Shown here piece after piece: positions 37,927-46,834 of a DNA stretch of 64,000 bases. Origin of the DNA: Actinotalea ferrariae CF5-4 (lineage in GTDB: Bacteria > Actinomycetota > Actinomycetes > Actinomycetales > Cellulomonadaceae); contig NZ_AXCW01000001.1 in NCBI RefSeq assembly GCF_000603945.1, positions 62,001 through 126,000 of the forward strand. Direction: 5' to 3'. Under the pieces are notes generated by a model. It was not told the DNA's origin. It made no database searches and saw only the letters and a list, made by a program, of their open reading frames with translations. The first letter of the stretch is position 1, and each line of letters opens with the position of its first letter. The position numbers and the translations under genes were made by a program.

Positions 37927-38269
37927 GCTAGCCCGGCGCAGAGCCGATGACGGAGGCTGACTCTTCTTGCATCCCCTCGATGCGCCAGCTACTTCGGTCG
38001 AGGCGGGGACATCGCGCGCTGTGGTCGCCCGCCTCGTGCCCGTGTTCCCACGACGATGATCAAGGAGACCCTTAGCTGCTTGACCGGACAGGCAGAATCA
38101 ACAGGTCCCTGAGATCGCCGCGACGGCAAAACTCGACGAACCGCCGGGCCCGGCGGATATGGTCATGAGCGCGGCCTCGCAGTCTGGCCGAGGGGGCCTC
38201 GACGTGTGGTCCGACGTACATCATGAGCCGCGCCACACTGGCGCGCGGGAGGGCTGAGGGGGAGTGGCG
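37927..38269. other. intergenic stretch upstream of the defence locus
   Basis: About 340 bases without a supported gene between the divergent acetyltransferase and the HsdM-like fragment. The promoter of the hsdM-fragment/qat operon must lie here, but I cannot place it with confidence. A purine-rich GAGGGGGAG just before 38264 is a good ribosome site. Confidence 0.4.
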
Positions 38270-38743
38270 ATGGCGCTGAAAGAGTCGGACCTCGACAGCT
38301 CCCTCTCGAGCAGCGCTGACGAGCTGTGCGGCAGAATGGACGCCAGCCAGTGCGAGGACTACGTTCCGACGCTCCTCTTCGTGAAATGCGTGTCGCACAA
38401 GGCCAAGGCTGACCCGTACGCCGTGATCGAGGTGCCCGGCGACGGCTGGTTCGACTACCGCATTACAAGAATGGGCAAGTCTGACGTCGGCGAGGAGGTC
38501 AACGTCGCCATCCGCAGGCTCGTGGAGGCCGACGGTCTCCAGGGTGTGGTAAATAGCGCCGATTTCGGCGATTCCACCGAGCTGGGCTCGCGCAACGGCT
38601 TCCAGGACAAGGTTTCGAATCTCACCGGCATCTTCCAGGATAGGAAACGCCTTGTGGCTCTTATGGACCGGTTCCTGTCCGATTGGCGACAGCGACGCGA
38701 CGAGTTGAACGAGGTGCCGCTGGCGCAGGAGTCCTGGATATGA
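38270..38743 (+). CDS. truncated HsdM N-terminal-like protein coupled to qatA
   Basis: A 157-residue open frame. Residues 1-115 match the N-terminal domain of type I restriction methylases (LKESDLDSSL...DELCGRMDASQCEDYVPTLLFVKCVSHKA, then VVNSADFGDSTELG). The methylase core and the rest of HsdM are absent. The last 35 residues (KRLVALMDRFLSDWRQRRDEL...) do not look like HsdM. The stop overlaps the qatA start by 4 bp (ATGA). It is either a relic fused by recombination or a retained small protein; intact reading and coupling leave the second open. Confidence 0.6.
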   Translation: MALKESDLDSSLSSSADELCGRMDASQCEDYVPTLLFVKCVSHKAKADPYAVIEVPGDGWFDYRITRMGKSDVGEEVNVAIRRLVEADGLQGVVNSADFGDSTELGSRNGFQDKVSNLTGIFQDRKRLVALMDRFLSDWRQRRDELNEVPLAQESWI

Positions 38744-40626
38744 GTGGCGGGCACAACGCGCTCTGGTCTGACGAGCCGACCGGGCGCGATCTCCTGTCGT
38801 TCATGGCAGTCGCGGAGGCAGTCGCCGACGCGGTGCTCGATGACGCCCTCGACCCGATCGCCCTCGGCCTGTCTGGCTCGTGGGGTAGCGGCAAAACCAG
38901 TGTGCTCGAACTGGTCAAGCAGGAGGTGCAGAAGAGGGCCGAAGCGGCCGCCACGAGCGTTCTCGTCGTTCCCACTCAGCCCTGGAGCTACGACCCGACC
39001 GTTGGCCCAAAGGAGAGCCTCATCGCCGAAGTTCTTGACGCGCTCAGGAGCAAGATCGACACCGGTGCGGGGGAGGACGCACAGAACCTGCTCCGCCGGC
39101 TCACCAAGCGCGTCAAGTGGGCGAAGGCCTTCAAGATGGCCGCGCTGACGTCGATCACGCTGCAGCTGCCGAAGGTCGAAGACATCCTGGACCTCATCAA
39201 CGAGGATTCAGTCGAGGGTGAAGAGGAACCGGCGGAGAGGGGACTCGCGCAATTCCGGGAGGAGTTCGCTGAGCTGCTCCAGTCGGACGGGCTCAAGCAC
39301 ATCTCCCGAGTCGTAGTGCTCGTCGACGATCTCGACCGCTGTCTGCCTGAGACCGTCGTCGAGACCCTCGAGGCCATTCGCCTTTTCCTGTCCGCGCCGG
39401 GTATGTCGTTCGTCATCGCCGCTGACGAAGACCGAGTGGCAGACGCCATCCAGAAGCGGCTGGGCACGCCGGAGGCACGACGGGGTGGGGGCGAGACCCC
39501 TGCCGAGCTGTACCTTCACAAGATCGTGCAGACGACGATCCCGATCCCAGCGCTCAGCCAGTTCGACACCCAGGCATACCTATTTCTGCTGCTCGCCGAG
39601 AGCAAGCTCAAGGCCGACACCTTCGCTGCCCTCGTTGACTCGACCGCAGACCTCCGGATGCAAGCCGGCAGCCTCGATGATCTAGCACTGCCCGAAGGTG
39701 CAGACCTGGCCGAAGAGCGCGCCACGGCCTCTCGCCTGACCCCGCTGCTCTACGAGAAGTTTCACGGCAACCCCCGCCGCATCAAGCGCTTCCTCAACGA
39801 CCTGCACGTGCGCCAGTCCGTAGCCTCACGCCGGGGCATCACCTTGGCGGCGGACGCGGTCGCCAAGCTCATGATGCTTGAGCGCCTGCTCGATGATGAC
39901 TTCAAGACTGTGCTGGGCTGGCTGGCCCAAACCAGGCTGCGCGACCAGTTGGACGCACTCGACCGGGCCGCCAACGAGGCAGTGCCGACCGAGGTCACCG
40001 AACCGCAGGACGAGGAACCGGCAACGCCCTCCAAGAAGAAGGCCGCTGCCAAGCCCGCTGCGGTCGTCGAGACGCCGGCGCCAGCCCCGGAGGCACAGTT
40101 CTCTGATTCGCTCATCCGCTGGGCGAAGCTGCCGCCGAAGCTGGACGCTACGGACATCAGCGGTTACCTCTACCTGGCAGCCTCGTTCGCGGGCATCGAG
40201 CTGGTCAGCAGCGCACTGCCGGAGCGACTCCGCGACATCGCGAGTGCTCTGACCTCCAGCGTGCAGGTAGACCGGACGGCCATCACGGACGACGCCCTCC
40301 GAGCGATCACGCCGGCCGATGCCCGTTTGCTCATCGCCTACCTCGGCGGTCTGACCCGTGATCAGCCGATCGTCCAGAAGTACGCTGTCCCGGGCATCCT
40401 TCGTCTCGCGAAGACCCATTCGGGCATCGAGGACGGGGTGATCTCTGCGCTGAAGCTTCTGCCGCCAAGGGAGGTCAAGGTGGCGACGGTCATGCTGCTC
40501 AAGCCTGAGAACGGCGGGAGGTACGAGCCTGTGCTTGCTGCCTGGGATGTCGATTCGGCGACGCCTCAGGTGCGAGAGGTGATCAAGAGCGTGCGCGAGC
40601 ACTGGAGCACGTTCGATGGGAACTAG
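38740..40626 (+). CDS. qatA: QatA: KAP-family P-loop ATPase of a Qat antiphage system
   Basis: A 628-residue KAP NTPase. Walker A is GSWGSGKT (46-53) and Walker B VVVLVDDLDR (191-200); the later GNPRRIKRFLNDL is the KAP sensor region. A charged Pro/Ala/Lys linker (about 425-450) leads to a helical C-terminal domain. The order KAP ATPase, unknown protein, QueC-like protein, TatD-like nuclease is the published Qat defence locus (QatABCD). ATG 38740 overlaps the upstream frame; the stop overlaps qatB by 11 bp. Confidence 0.9.
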   Translation: MSGGHNALWSDEPTGRDLLSFMAVAEAVADAVLDDALDPIALGLSGSWGSGKTSVLELVKQEVQKRAEAAATSVLVVPTQPWSYDPTVGPKESLIAEVLDALRSKIDTGAGEDAQNLLRRLTKRVKWAKAFKMAALTSITLQLPKVEDILDLINEDSVEGEEEPAERGLAQFREEFAELLQSDGLKHISRVVVLVDDLDRCLPETVVETLEAIRLFLSAPGMSFVIAADEDRVADAIQKRLGTPEARRGGGETPAELYLHKIVQTTIPIPALSQFDTQAYLFLLLAESKLKADTFAALVDSTADLRMQAGSLDDLALPEGADLAEERATASRLTPLLYEKFHGNPRRIKRFLNDLHVRQSVASRRGITLAADAVAKLMMLERLLDDDFKTVLGWLAQTRLRDQLDALDRAANEAVPTEVTEPQDEEPATPSKKKAAAKPAAVVETPAPAPEAQFSDSLIRWAKLPPKLDATDISGYLYLAASFAGIELVSSALPERLRDIASALTSSVQVDRTAITDDALRAITPADARLLIAYLGGLTRDQPIVQKYAVPGILRLAKTHSGIEDGVISALKLLPPREVKVATVMLLKPENGGRYEPVLAAWDVDSATPQVREVIKSVREHWSTFDGN

Positions 40627-41444
40627 CGGCGCGTTCAAGGGCAGTGGTGGCAAGGACGCAGACAATCTGCGGGATTCCGTCGCAGACTGGCTAGCCAACA
40701 TCCCTGCCGATCCGATAGCCCCGGCTGCGGCGCTTAATGGAACTCCGGCTTCATCGGCTCCTGGTATGCCCACTCCTGCCCCAGTGATGCCTACGGTCGA
40801 CCTCCGGCCGACGCTGCGCATCCTCACTCGGGGCGGCCGTGGTGATGGGCCGGGCGCGGGTGGAGGTGGCGCGCGCGGCGGCGGCAGCGGCTCCGGCGGA
40901 CGCTCAGGTGGCGGTGCCCGGCGTTCCATTGGCACGACCTCGCGTGCGGCTGGACGAGCCGGTGCGCTCGCACGCGCCTACGCTTCTGGCGACCGGACCG
41001 TCCTCGAGCGGGCGGGGCCTGAACTACGACGAACTTCGCGCCCTGGATGACCGGGTCGCCGTTGGCACCAGGATCGTCGAGGCTGCGTTCGACAGCCGCG
41101 CCGACAGCACGATCGAGGACGACGAATCCCGGGAGATCGTGGCCAAGGTCGTCGAGTGGATCCTTGAGTCTCCGGCAGACCAGACACCGACGCCGGACGA
41201 GATCGTCAGGCATTCGATTGAACTGATCGTCGCCGACGTCACGCTCACAGAAGTGGGTGACACCATCCGAGCCGAGCCCTCTCGTGAGCGCCGTGCTGAA
41301 GCTGAGCAGGAAATCCGCGACGCTGCGACCGTCTACGCCAACCAGGTAACACTTAACGCCACCGGACCAACAGAGCAGGAGATCGCGGCTGCCATCGAGG
41401 GCGGCATTCATGAGCTGGGGCGGATTTTCGGAGCGGGCGAATGA
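40616..41444 (+). pseudogene. qatB: QatB, split by a one-base frameshift
   Basis: The ATG at 40616 opens MGTSGAFKGSGGKDADNLRD, a Gly/Pro-rich N-terminus that continues to AGALARAYASGDRTVLERAG. It then runs out of frame and stops at 41050. The other frame carries GLNYDELRALDDRVAVGTRIVEAAFD to a stop at 41444 that overlaps qatC (ATGA). Removing one G from the GGGG at 41014-41017 joins both into about 275 residues. The C-terminal half is cleanly coding, with no further defect. This may be a sequencing error, a slippage site or recent loss. Confidence 0.8.
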
Positions 41445-42733
41445 CCAGCTTCCTTCTCACCACCGACGAGGCCGCAGCGGATGCCGGCGGCTTCGACGAG
41501 ATACTACTCTGGAGCGGTTCGTCACCGCGCACGACGTTCATCGGGCCGCTTGATCAACACCTCAGCTCGTTCGGACCTGTGCGCCAGGAGAATGTCGACT
41601 TTGCTCGAATCGCCCTCGGCGTCTTCGCGGCGGATCGCTCCGTCCGACGGCAAGGCGGCGGCTCAGACTGGAACGCTCGCGAAATTGATCTGACCATCGA
41701 GGTGGGCGTGCCCGCCGCATGGACGGCCCAGGCCGACCAACTATCCACCGCCATCGGGTTCCTCACAGGGGACCGCTGGACCTTTCGGTTTATGCAGGCT
41801 GCACCGAACCCGATCGACGCACTCCCGCTCAAGGAACCCACCCCGGATCGCACCGTCCTGCTCAGCGGGGGCGCTGACTCGGCTGCCGGCGCGCTCATTG
41901 CGGCGCTCGACCTCGCACCCGGGGCGACACTCCAGTTGGTCTCCCACTTCAGCGCGCCGTCCATCTCGCCGTTCCAGAGGGATCTCGTCAGGCGCATCCG
42001 TGCGCTGGCGCCGAAGCGCGTAATCATCCACCGCCGCATCGCTCTGAACCGCCACTCGAAGCGCCTCGACGGCACGATGTTCAAGCGGGAACCCTCGAGC
42101 CGGTCCCGCTCGCTGCTGTTCCTGGCCCTTGGCCTGGCGGCGGCTGAACGCTCTGGCGGACCCTTGTTCATTCCCGAGAACGGTTTCGCGTCGCTCAACC
42201 CGCCGCTTGGACCTGAGAGGCGCGGCGCACTCTCTACCCACACGACACACCCGAGGTTCCTCACGGACTTGCAGGAGCTGCTCGCCAGTGTTGGTGCGCA
42301 CGGTCTGATCGAAAACCCATTCCAAACGCTCACCAAAGGCGAGATGTTCTCGCAGGTTGCAGAGCGGATCGGCGCCGCCGCGGCGTCGGATTATCTTAGC
42401 GCCTCGAACTCCTGCGCCCACACCGATGCTCGTTTCCAGGGCGCACCACCAGGCGCGTCCTGCGGGGTGTGCTTCGGCTGTCTTGTGCGACGCGCCTCGT
42501 TCCATGCAGGTGGCCTTGCCGACGCCACCGACTACCTTGCGACCGATCCCGGCGACCGCTATGCCGACTTCGTACAGCAGAAGTCCATCGTGCAGGCCAT
42601 GTTCGACTTCGTCGCCGATGATCCCAAGCCTTACGTCGTCATGAAGATGTCGCTTCCGGAAAGCTACCCGGCCGGACAAGCACTCGATCTCTGCCGCCGC
42701 GGTGTTGCAGAGTTGAGGGGCTTCCTGTCGTGA
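41441..42733 (+). CDS. qatC: QatC: QueC-like ATP-binding protein
   Basis: A 430-residue protein related to QueC, the 7-cyano-7-deazaguanine synthase. The PP-loop is LLSGGADS (141-147), and the zinc site is C325 plus C341, C344 and C347 in ASCGVCFGCLVRR. An N-terminal extension of about 130 residues precedes the QueC core. In the Qat system QatC may modify a protein or base with a deazaguanine-type reaction; this is not settled. It overlaps both neighbours by 4 bp (ATGA and GTGA). Confidence 0.92.
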   Translation: MTSFLLTTDEAAADAGGFDEILLWSGSSPRTTFIGPLDQHLSSFGPVRQENVDFARIALGVFAADRSVRRQGGGSDWNAREIDLTIEVGVPAAWTAQADQLSTAIGFLTGDRWTFRFMQAAPNPIDALPLKEPTPDRTVLLSGGADSAAGALIAALDLAPGATLQLVSHFSAPSISPFQRDLVRRIRALAPKRVIIHRRIALNRHSKRLDGTMFKREPSSRSRSLLFLALGLAAAERSGGPLFIPENGFASLNPPLGPERRGALSTHTTHPRFLTDLQELLASVGAHGLIENPFQTLTKGEMFSQVAERIGAAAASDYLSASNSCAHTDARFQGAPPGASCGVCFGCLVRRASFHAGGLADATDYLATDPGDRYADFVQQKSIVQAMFDFVADDPKPYVVMKMSLPESYPAGQALDLCRRGVAELRGFLS

Positions 42734-43530
42734 GCCGCGCGCTGCCGCCCCTGGACCTGCACGCTCATGTCGACGTGGGCATTGCCTCGCGTGACCTCGA
42801 ATCGCTCGGCGCCGTGGTGTTCGCCGCAACACGCTCGCTTGAAGAAGCCGAGCGTGCTCTGGCCCGCACTGATCTCGTCACGGTGTGGGGTGCCGGCTGT
42901 CACCCCGGCGTGGCTAAGGCGCAGGCGAACTTCGACGCCTCCCGTTTCAGTTCCTTCCTCGCAGACACACCTTTCGTCAGCGAGGTCGGGCTCGACGGCG
43001 CCTCGAAGGTCGCCCTGCACCAGCAGCGGGAGACCTTCGCGGCGATCCTCGCGGAGGCAACACACGCGCCCAGACTCGTCTCGGTGCACAGCAAGCGGGC
43101 AACCTCGCAGGTGCTCGACATGCTCGAAGCGGCGGGGACACGTGGGGCGATCCTGCACTGGTGGCTTGGTTCGACTCCCGAGACCAAGCGCGCGCTGGAG
43201 CTTGGTTGCCTGTTCTCCGTAAACGCAAGCATGGACGTCGCCGACCTCCGGGAGGCCGGTGTTCCGCTAGAGGCGATTCTCCCGGAGACGGACCATCCAA
43301 GCGGCAATCGGACGTCCAGCGTGCCTAGGCAACCTGGCCGCATCGCGGACGTTGAACGCTCGCTGGCCGCCGTGTTTGGAGCAACGCCGGAGGTCGTTCG
43401 TGCGCAGACCTGGCGGACTCTGGCTCGGGCCTGCGGCGAGCTCGACCTCGACGATCTGTTTCCTATACCCGTTCAGCGGATGCTGGCTGCCGCTCGTGAG
43501 CTGCCCTCAAGCGCCGGAGGTACCCCTTGA
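42730..43530 (+). CDS. qatD: QatD: TatD-like metal-dependent nuclease
   Basis: A 266-residue TatD-family hydrolase with the expected metal ligands: H11 and H13 in LDLHAHVD, E85 in VSEVGLDG, H120 in VSVHSKRA, H143 in ILHWWLG and D188 in ETDHPSGN. TatD enzymes are deoxyribonucleases; in Qat it is the probable effector. The GTG start at 42730 overlaps the qatC stop. It is the last gene of the operon. Confidence 0.92.
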   Translation: MSRALPPLDLHAHVDVGIASRDLESLGAVVFAATRSLEEAERALARTDLVTVWGAGCHPGVAKAQANFDASRFSSFLADTPFVSEVGLDGASKVALHQQRETFAAILAEATHAPRLVSVHSKRATSQVLDMLEAAGTRGAILHWWLGSTPETKRALELGCLFSVNASMDVADLREAGVPLEAILPETDHPSGNRTSSVPRQPGRIADVERSLAAVFGATPEVVRAQTWRTLARACGELDLDDLFPIPVQRMLAAARELPSSAGGTP

Positions 43531-44136
43531 GGTTCAAGCGACGAAACTCCGAGCCGGCCGACCTCATCTGCGGACACCCGGATGCTTCCGACCCCGGCCC
43601 CGGAACCCTTACCGGGCCCGCCCTCGTCGAAGAGAGCACCGGGGCGATCCGTTCCCTCTAGGCATCGTTCAACACCGCACAACGAGCCACTGGCCCAGGA
43701 TCGCCACCACCTGGGAGCCCAGGTCGGGGGACAATCCTGGTGAGCGGTGGGGTGCCGGCGACTCTTTGAATCTTGCGGTAGTTCCGTCGCGTGCTGATGC
43801 CCGTAGCGCTCGGCAGAGTTGGCCCGTTGTCGAACTCCGTGGTCAGCACGTGGTCAGCGGGTCCTCCGGAACGGGGTCCTCACGTGAACTACCCGCGTGT
43901 ATTTCCGCAGGTCAGCGCGTTGCGCCCGGACCAAGATCGAACTCCTAAAGGGGGTACCTCCCGCCCGCCGCTACGGGGACTGCGGCGAGCGGAGTTGCCG
44001 CGCCTACATCCGGCACGGGCTTCCCGCCCGCGCAGGGCGCCGGCGGTCGACCGGACGGTCATGCAGGCCGAGGCCCTACGCTGGGATTCGTCAGACGGGC
44101 GCGCGCCCGAGGGGGTTCGAGCGACGAGGAGCCGCA
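43531..44136. other. 606-base stretch without a gene
   Basis: Between qatD and the LacI regulator I find no supported gene, RNA or repeat. Frames here have poor coding character. It probably separates two cargo modules and must contain the promoter of the regulator. Confidence 0.5.
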
Positions 44137-45153
44137 GTGGTTGACGCGCGTCGGCGGCCTTCGCTGAAGGACGTCGCGAGGGAAGCGGGCGTGTCGTACC
44201 AGACCGTCTCGCGTGTGATCAACGACGGCGGCCGTGTCTCGACCGCGACGCGCGACCGGGTGCTCGCCGTGATCGCCGAGCTCGGGTACCGGCGCAACGA
44301 CGCGGCGCGTGCCCTTGTGACGAGCCGGTCGCGGGCGATCGGTGTCATCGCGGACGCATCGCCCCGTTACGGTCCCGTCAGCACGCTCGCGGCGGTCGAG
44401 TCCGCCGCCCGTGACGCCGGCTACACGGCCCTCGTCACGACGACCAGCTACCCGTCGCCGCGGGAGGTCGCCGAGACGTTCCGGGCGTTCGTCGAGCGGG
44501 GAGTCGAGGGCGTCGTGGTCATCGCTCCCCGGGTGTCGCTGGCCCACGTCACCCAGGAGATCACCGCGGGGCTACCCGTAGTGCTGCTGTCGCCCGGCGA
44601 GACGAGCCACGACGGGATTACCGTCTTCTACGAGGACCAGGAGCTCGGCGCGCGGCTCGCCACTCGCCACCTGGTCCAGCTCGGCCACCGGAAGGTCGCA
44701 CACCTCGCCGGGAACCAGGAGTGGCTGGACGGTCAGGTGCGTCTGCGCGGGTGGCAGGCGGAGCTGCGCGCCCACGGGCTGCCCGCCCCTGCGGTGCAGT
44801 ACGGGGACTGGACGGGGGAGAGTGCCTACCGGATCGGGCGCCGGATGGTGGCTGCCGGCCTCCCGGGCTCCATCTTCATCGCGTCGGACCTGATGGCGCT
44901 CGGGTTCCTCCGTGCCCTGTACGAGGACGGGGTCCGGGTGCCCGAGGACATCTCGGTCGTGGGCTTCGACGACAACGAGTTCGCTTCGCAGGTGTTCCCG
45001 CCGCTGACGACCGTCCGCCAGTCGTTCTCGACGGTCGGGGCGCGGTGCATGGAGATCCTGCTCGGCCTCATCGAGGGTCGCGAGGTGGACACCTCGCCCG
45101 CTGTGCCTGAGCTCGTCGTGCGGGCCTCTGCGTCCGCGCCACCGTACCGCTGA
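44137..45153 (+). CDS. LacI-family transcriptional regulator
   Basis: A 338-residue LacI/GalR repressor. The HTH and hinge are SLKDVAREAGVSYQTVSRVINDGGRVSTATRDRVLAVIAELGYRRN (about 10-54), followed by a sugar-binding core with GVIADASPRYGPVSTLAAVE and FIASDLMALGFLRAL. GTG 44137 after GAGGAG places the HTH at the N-terminus; a longer frame upstream is noise. It precedes a sugar transport operon whose promoter region holds two matching palindromes. Confidence 0.93.
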   Translation: MVDARRRPSLKDVAREAGVSYQTVSRVINDGGRVSTATRDRVLAVIAELGYRRNDAARALVTSRSRAIGVIADASPRYGPVSTLAAVESAARDAGYTALVTTTSYPSPREVAETFRAFVERGVEGVVVIAPRVSLAHVTQEITAGLPVVLLSPGETSHDGITVFYEDQELGARLATRHLVQLGHRKVAHLAGNQEWLDGQVRLRGWQAELRAHGLPAPAVQYGDWTGESAYRIGRRMVAAGLPGSIFIASDLMALGFLRALYEDGVRVPEDISVVGFDDNEFASQVFPPLTTVRQSFSTVGARCMEILLGLIEGREVDTSPAVPELVVRASASAPPYR

Positions 45154-45365
45154 GCCTCTGAAACCTCTCGGCCCGCGCAGCCCCCGGGACGAGGCGGTCG
45201 CGATGCGCGCCCTCGAGTGCATCTGGCCCACGACTCCGACCGGTTTGCGCCCGCTGACCGTACCCGGGGGGCCACACGCCGCCGCCCCGGGCGGCCCGCT
45301 GTCCTCCCTCTAGGACCGACGTCCTTGGCTCACGCCTGTCGATGTGTCGTGACCGAACCGTTATA

Positions 45366-45413
45366 GGCGAACGTTCGCCCAAACCCTTGACGGCCATCAG
45401 GGCGAACGTTCAC
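45366..45413. promoter_or_regulatory. two LacI-type operators
   Basis: GGCGAACGTTCGCC at 45366-45379 is a perfect 14-bp palindrome with the central CG typical of LacI operators. GGCGAACGTTCAC at 45401-45413 is a second copy with one changed arm base. A TTGACG lies between them (45388-45393), so a bound repressor would cover the promoter. The ATG of the binding protein is about 110 bases downstream. Confidence 0.75.
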
Positions 45414-45520
45414 ACTCGCTGAGTCGGGCCCTTCGGCAGGGCGGCGCCCGGCACCCGGGGACAGACCGACGACGGCGTCCCGGACGAAGCCAGCACCACC
45501 ACACCGATCGAAGGAGATTG

Positions 45521-46678
45521 ATGATGTTGCGCAGGCTGCATTGGGCGGCTCCCGCCGCCATCGCCATGTTGGCTCTGGCGGCGTGCTCGTCGGAGACCGC
45601 AGAGGTCGCCGAGGAGAACACCGAGGTCTCGACCCAGGCCGACGAGGCCCTGGCCGAGCTCCAGGGCCAGGTGCTCGCCCAGGGACCGCGCGGAGAGGAG
45701 CCGTCGCCGGCCTCCGTCGCAGACCTCACCGACGAGGAAGTCGCCCAAGTCCAGGAGATGGGGGCGACCGCAGCCATCGTCATGCACTACGGCGGCAACG
45801 ACTGGGCGAACGCCCAGATCGCGGGGCTCGAGCAGCGCTTCGAGGAGCTTGGCATCGAGGTCGTGGCGGTCACCGACGCTGACTTCGACCCGGGGCAGCA
45901 GGTCTCCGACCTGGAGACGGTGATGGCCCGGAACCCGGACATCATCGTGTCGATCCCCACGGACCCCGTCGCGACCGCCGCGGCGTACCAGGCCGCGGCC
46001 GACGCCGGAGTCGAGCTCGTCTTCATGGACAACGTGCCGGACGGCCTCGAGCCCGGGACCGACTACGTCTCCGTCGTGTCCGCGGACAACTACGGCAACG
46101 GCGTCGTCTCGGCCCATCTGATGGCCAAGGCGCTCAACGGCTCCGGCAAGATCGGGCTCATCTACCACGAGGCCGACTTCTTCGTGACCCAGCAGCGCTA
46201 CGAGGGCTTCCGGACCACGATCGAGGACGAGTACCCGGACATCGAGATCGTCGACGAGCGGGGGATCGCCGGTCCCGACTTCGCGGGTGACGCCCAGTCC
46301 GTGGCCGACGCCTGGCTCACGCAGTACCCCGACCTCGACGGCGTCTGGGCCGTCTGGGACGTGCCTGCCGAGGGCGTGATGGCCGCTGCCCGCGCCGCGG
46401 GCCGCACCGACCTGAAGATCGCCACCCAGGACCTGGGGACCAACGTCGCCATCGCCCTGGCGCGGGACGAGATGGTGGTCGGGCTGGGCGCGCAGGTGCC
46501 GTTCGACCAGGGCGTGACCGAGGCGAACCTCGCCGCAGGGGCGCTGCTCGGCAAGGAGGCCCCGCCCTACGTCGCGCTCTCGGCTCTTCCGGTGTCGCAC
46601 GAGAACGTGCTCGACGCGTGGCAGCAGGTCTACCACGCAGACCCGCCGTCCGAGGTCACGGACTCGTACGCGGACTGA
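45521..46678 (+). CDS. sugar ABC transporter substrate-binding lipoprotein
   Basis: A 385-residue lipoprotein. The signal peptide ends in the lipobox LALAACSS, so the mature protein is anchored at the outer face of the membrane. The rest is a periplasmic-binding-protein type 4 (ribose/galactose-like) fold with AAIVMHYGGNDWANAQIAG and NPDIIVSIPTDPVATAAAY. ATG 45521 and ATG 45524 both follow AAGGAG; the second has better spacing. It is the first gene of the operon. Confidence 0.92.
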   Translation: MMLRRLHWAAPAAIAMLALAACSSETAEVAEENTEVSTQADEALAELQGQVLAQGPRGEEPSPASVADLTDEEVAQVQEMGATAAIVMHYGGNDWANAQIAGLEQRFEELGIEVVAVTDADFDPGQQVSDLETVMARNPDIIVSIPTDPVATAAAYQAAADAGVELVFMDNVPDGLEPGTDYVSVVSADNYGNGVVSAHLMAKALNGSGKIGLIYHEADFFVTQQRYEGFRTTIEDEYPDIEIVDERGIAGPDFAGDAQSVADAWLTQYPDLDGVWAVWDVPAEGVMAAARAAGRTDLKIATQDLGTNVAIALARDEMVVGLGAQVPFDQGVTEANLAAGALLGKEAPPYVALSALPVSHENVLDAWQQVYHADPPSEVTDSYAD

Positions 46679-46700
46679 CCTCGCCCGCGTATCCCGAGCC

Positions 46701-46777
46701 GTCCCTCTCCGAGGGACCCGCCCGCGGCCGGCGGCTCGGCGGGACCGGGGGTCGCCGCCCCACAGGCCCGGTCCCGC
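46701..46777. promoter_or_regulatory. two hairpins between the binding protein and ATPase genes
   Basis: GTCCCTC-TCC-GAGGGAC (46701-46717) is a perfect 7-bp stem, and GCGGGACCGGG (46739-46749) pairs perfectly with CCCGGTCCCGC (46767-46777). Such hairpins after a binding-protein gene commonly stabilise its mRNA or partly end transcription, so that the binding protein is made in excess. Confidence 0.55.
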
Positions 46778-46834
46778 CCGCTCTCGATCGACTCGTTCGA
46801 TTCGCTGATCTCACGCACACGAGGAGGTGTTCGC

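Noticed and set aside
45388-45401. A Fnr-type box in the sugar operon promoter (TTGAC-GGCC-ATCAG)
   Set aside because: It coincides with the -35-like element between two clear LacI operators and is better explained by those.
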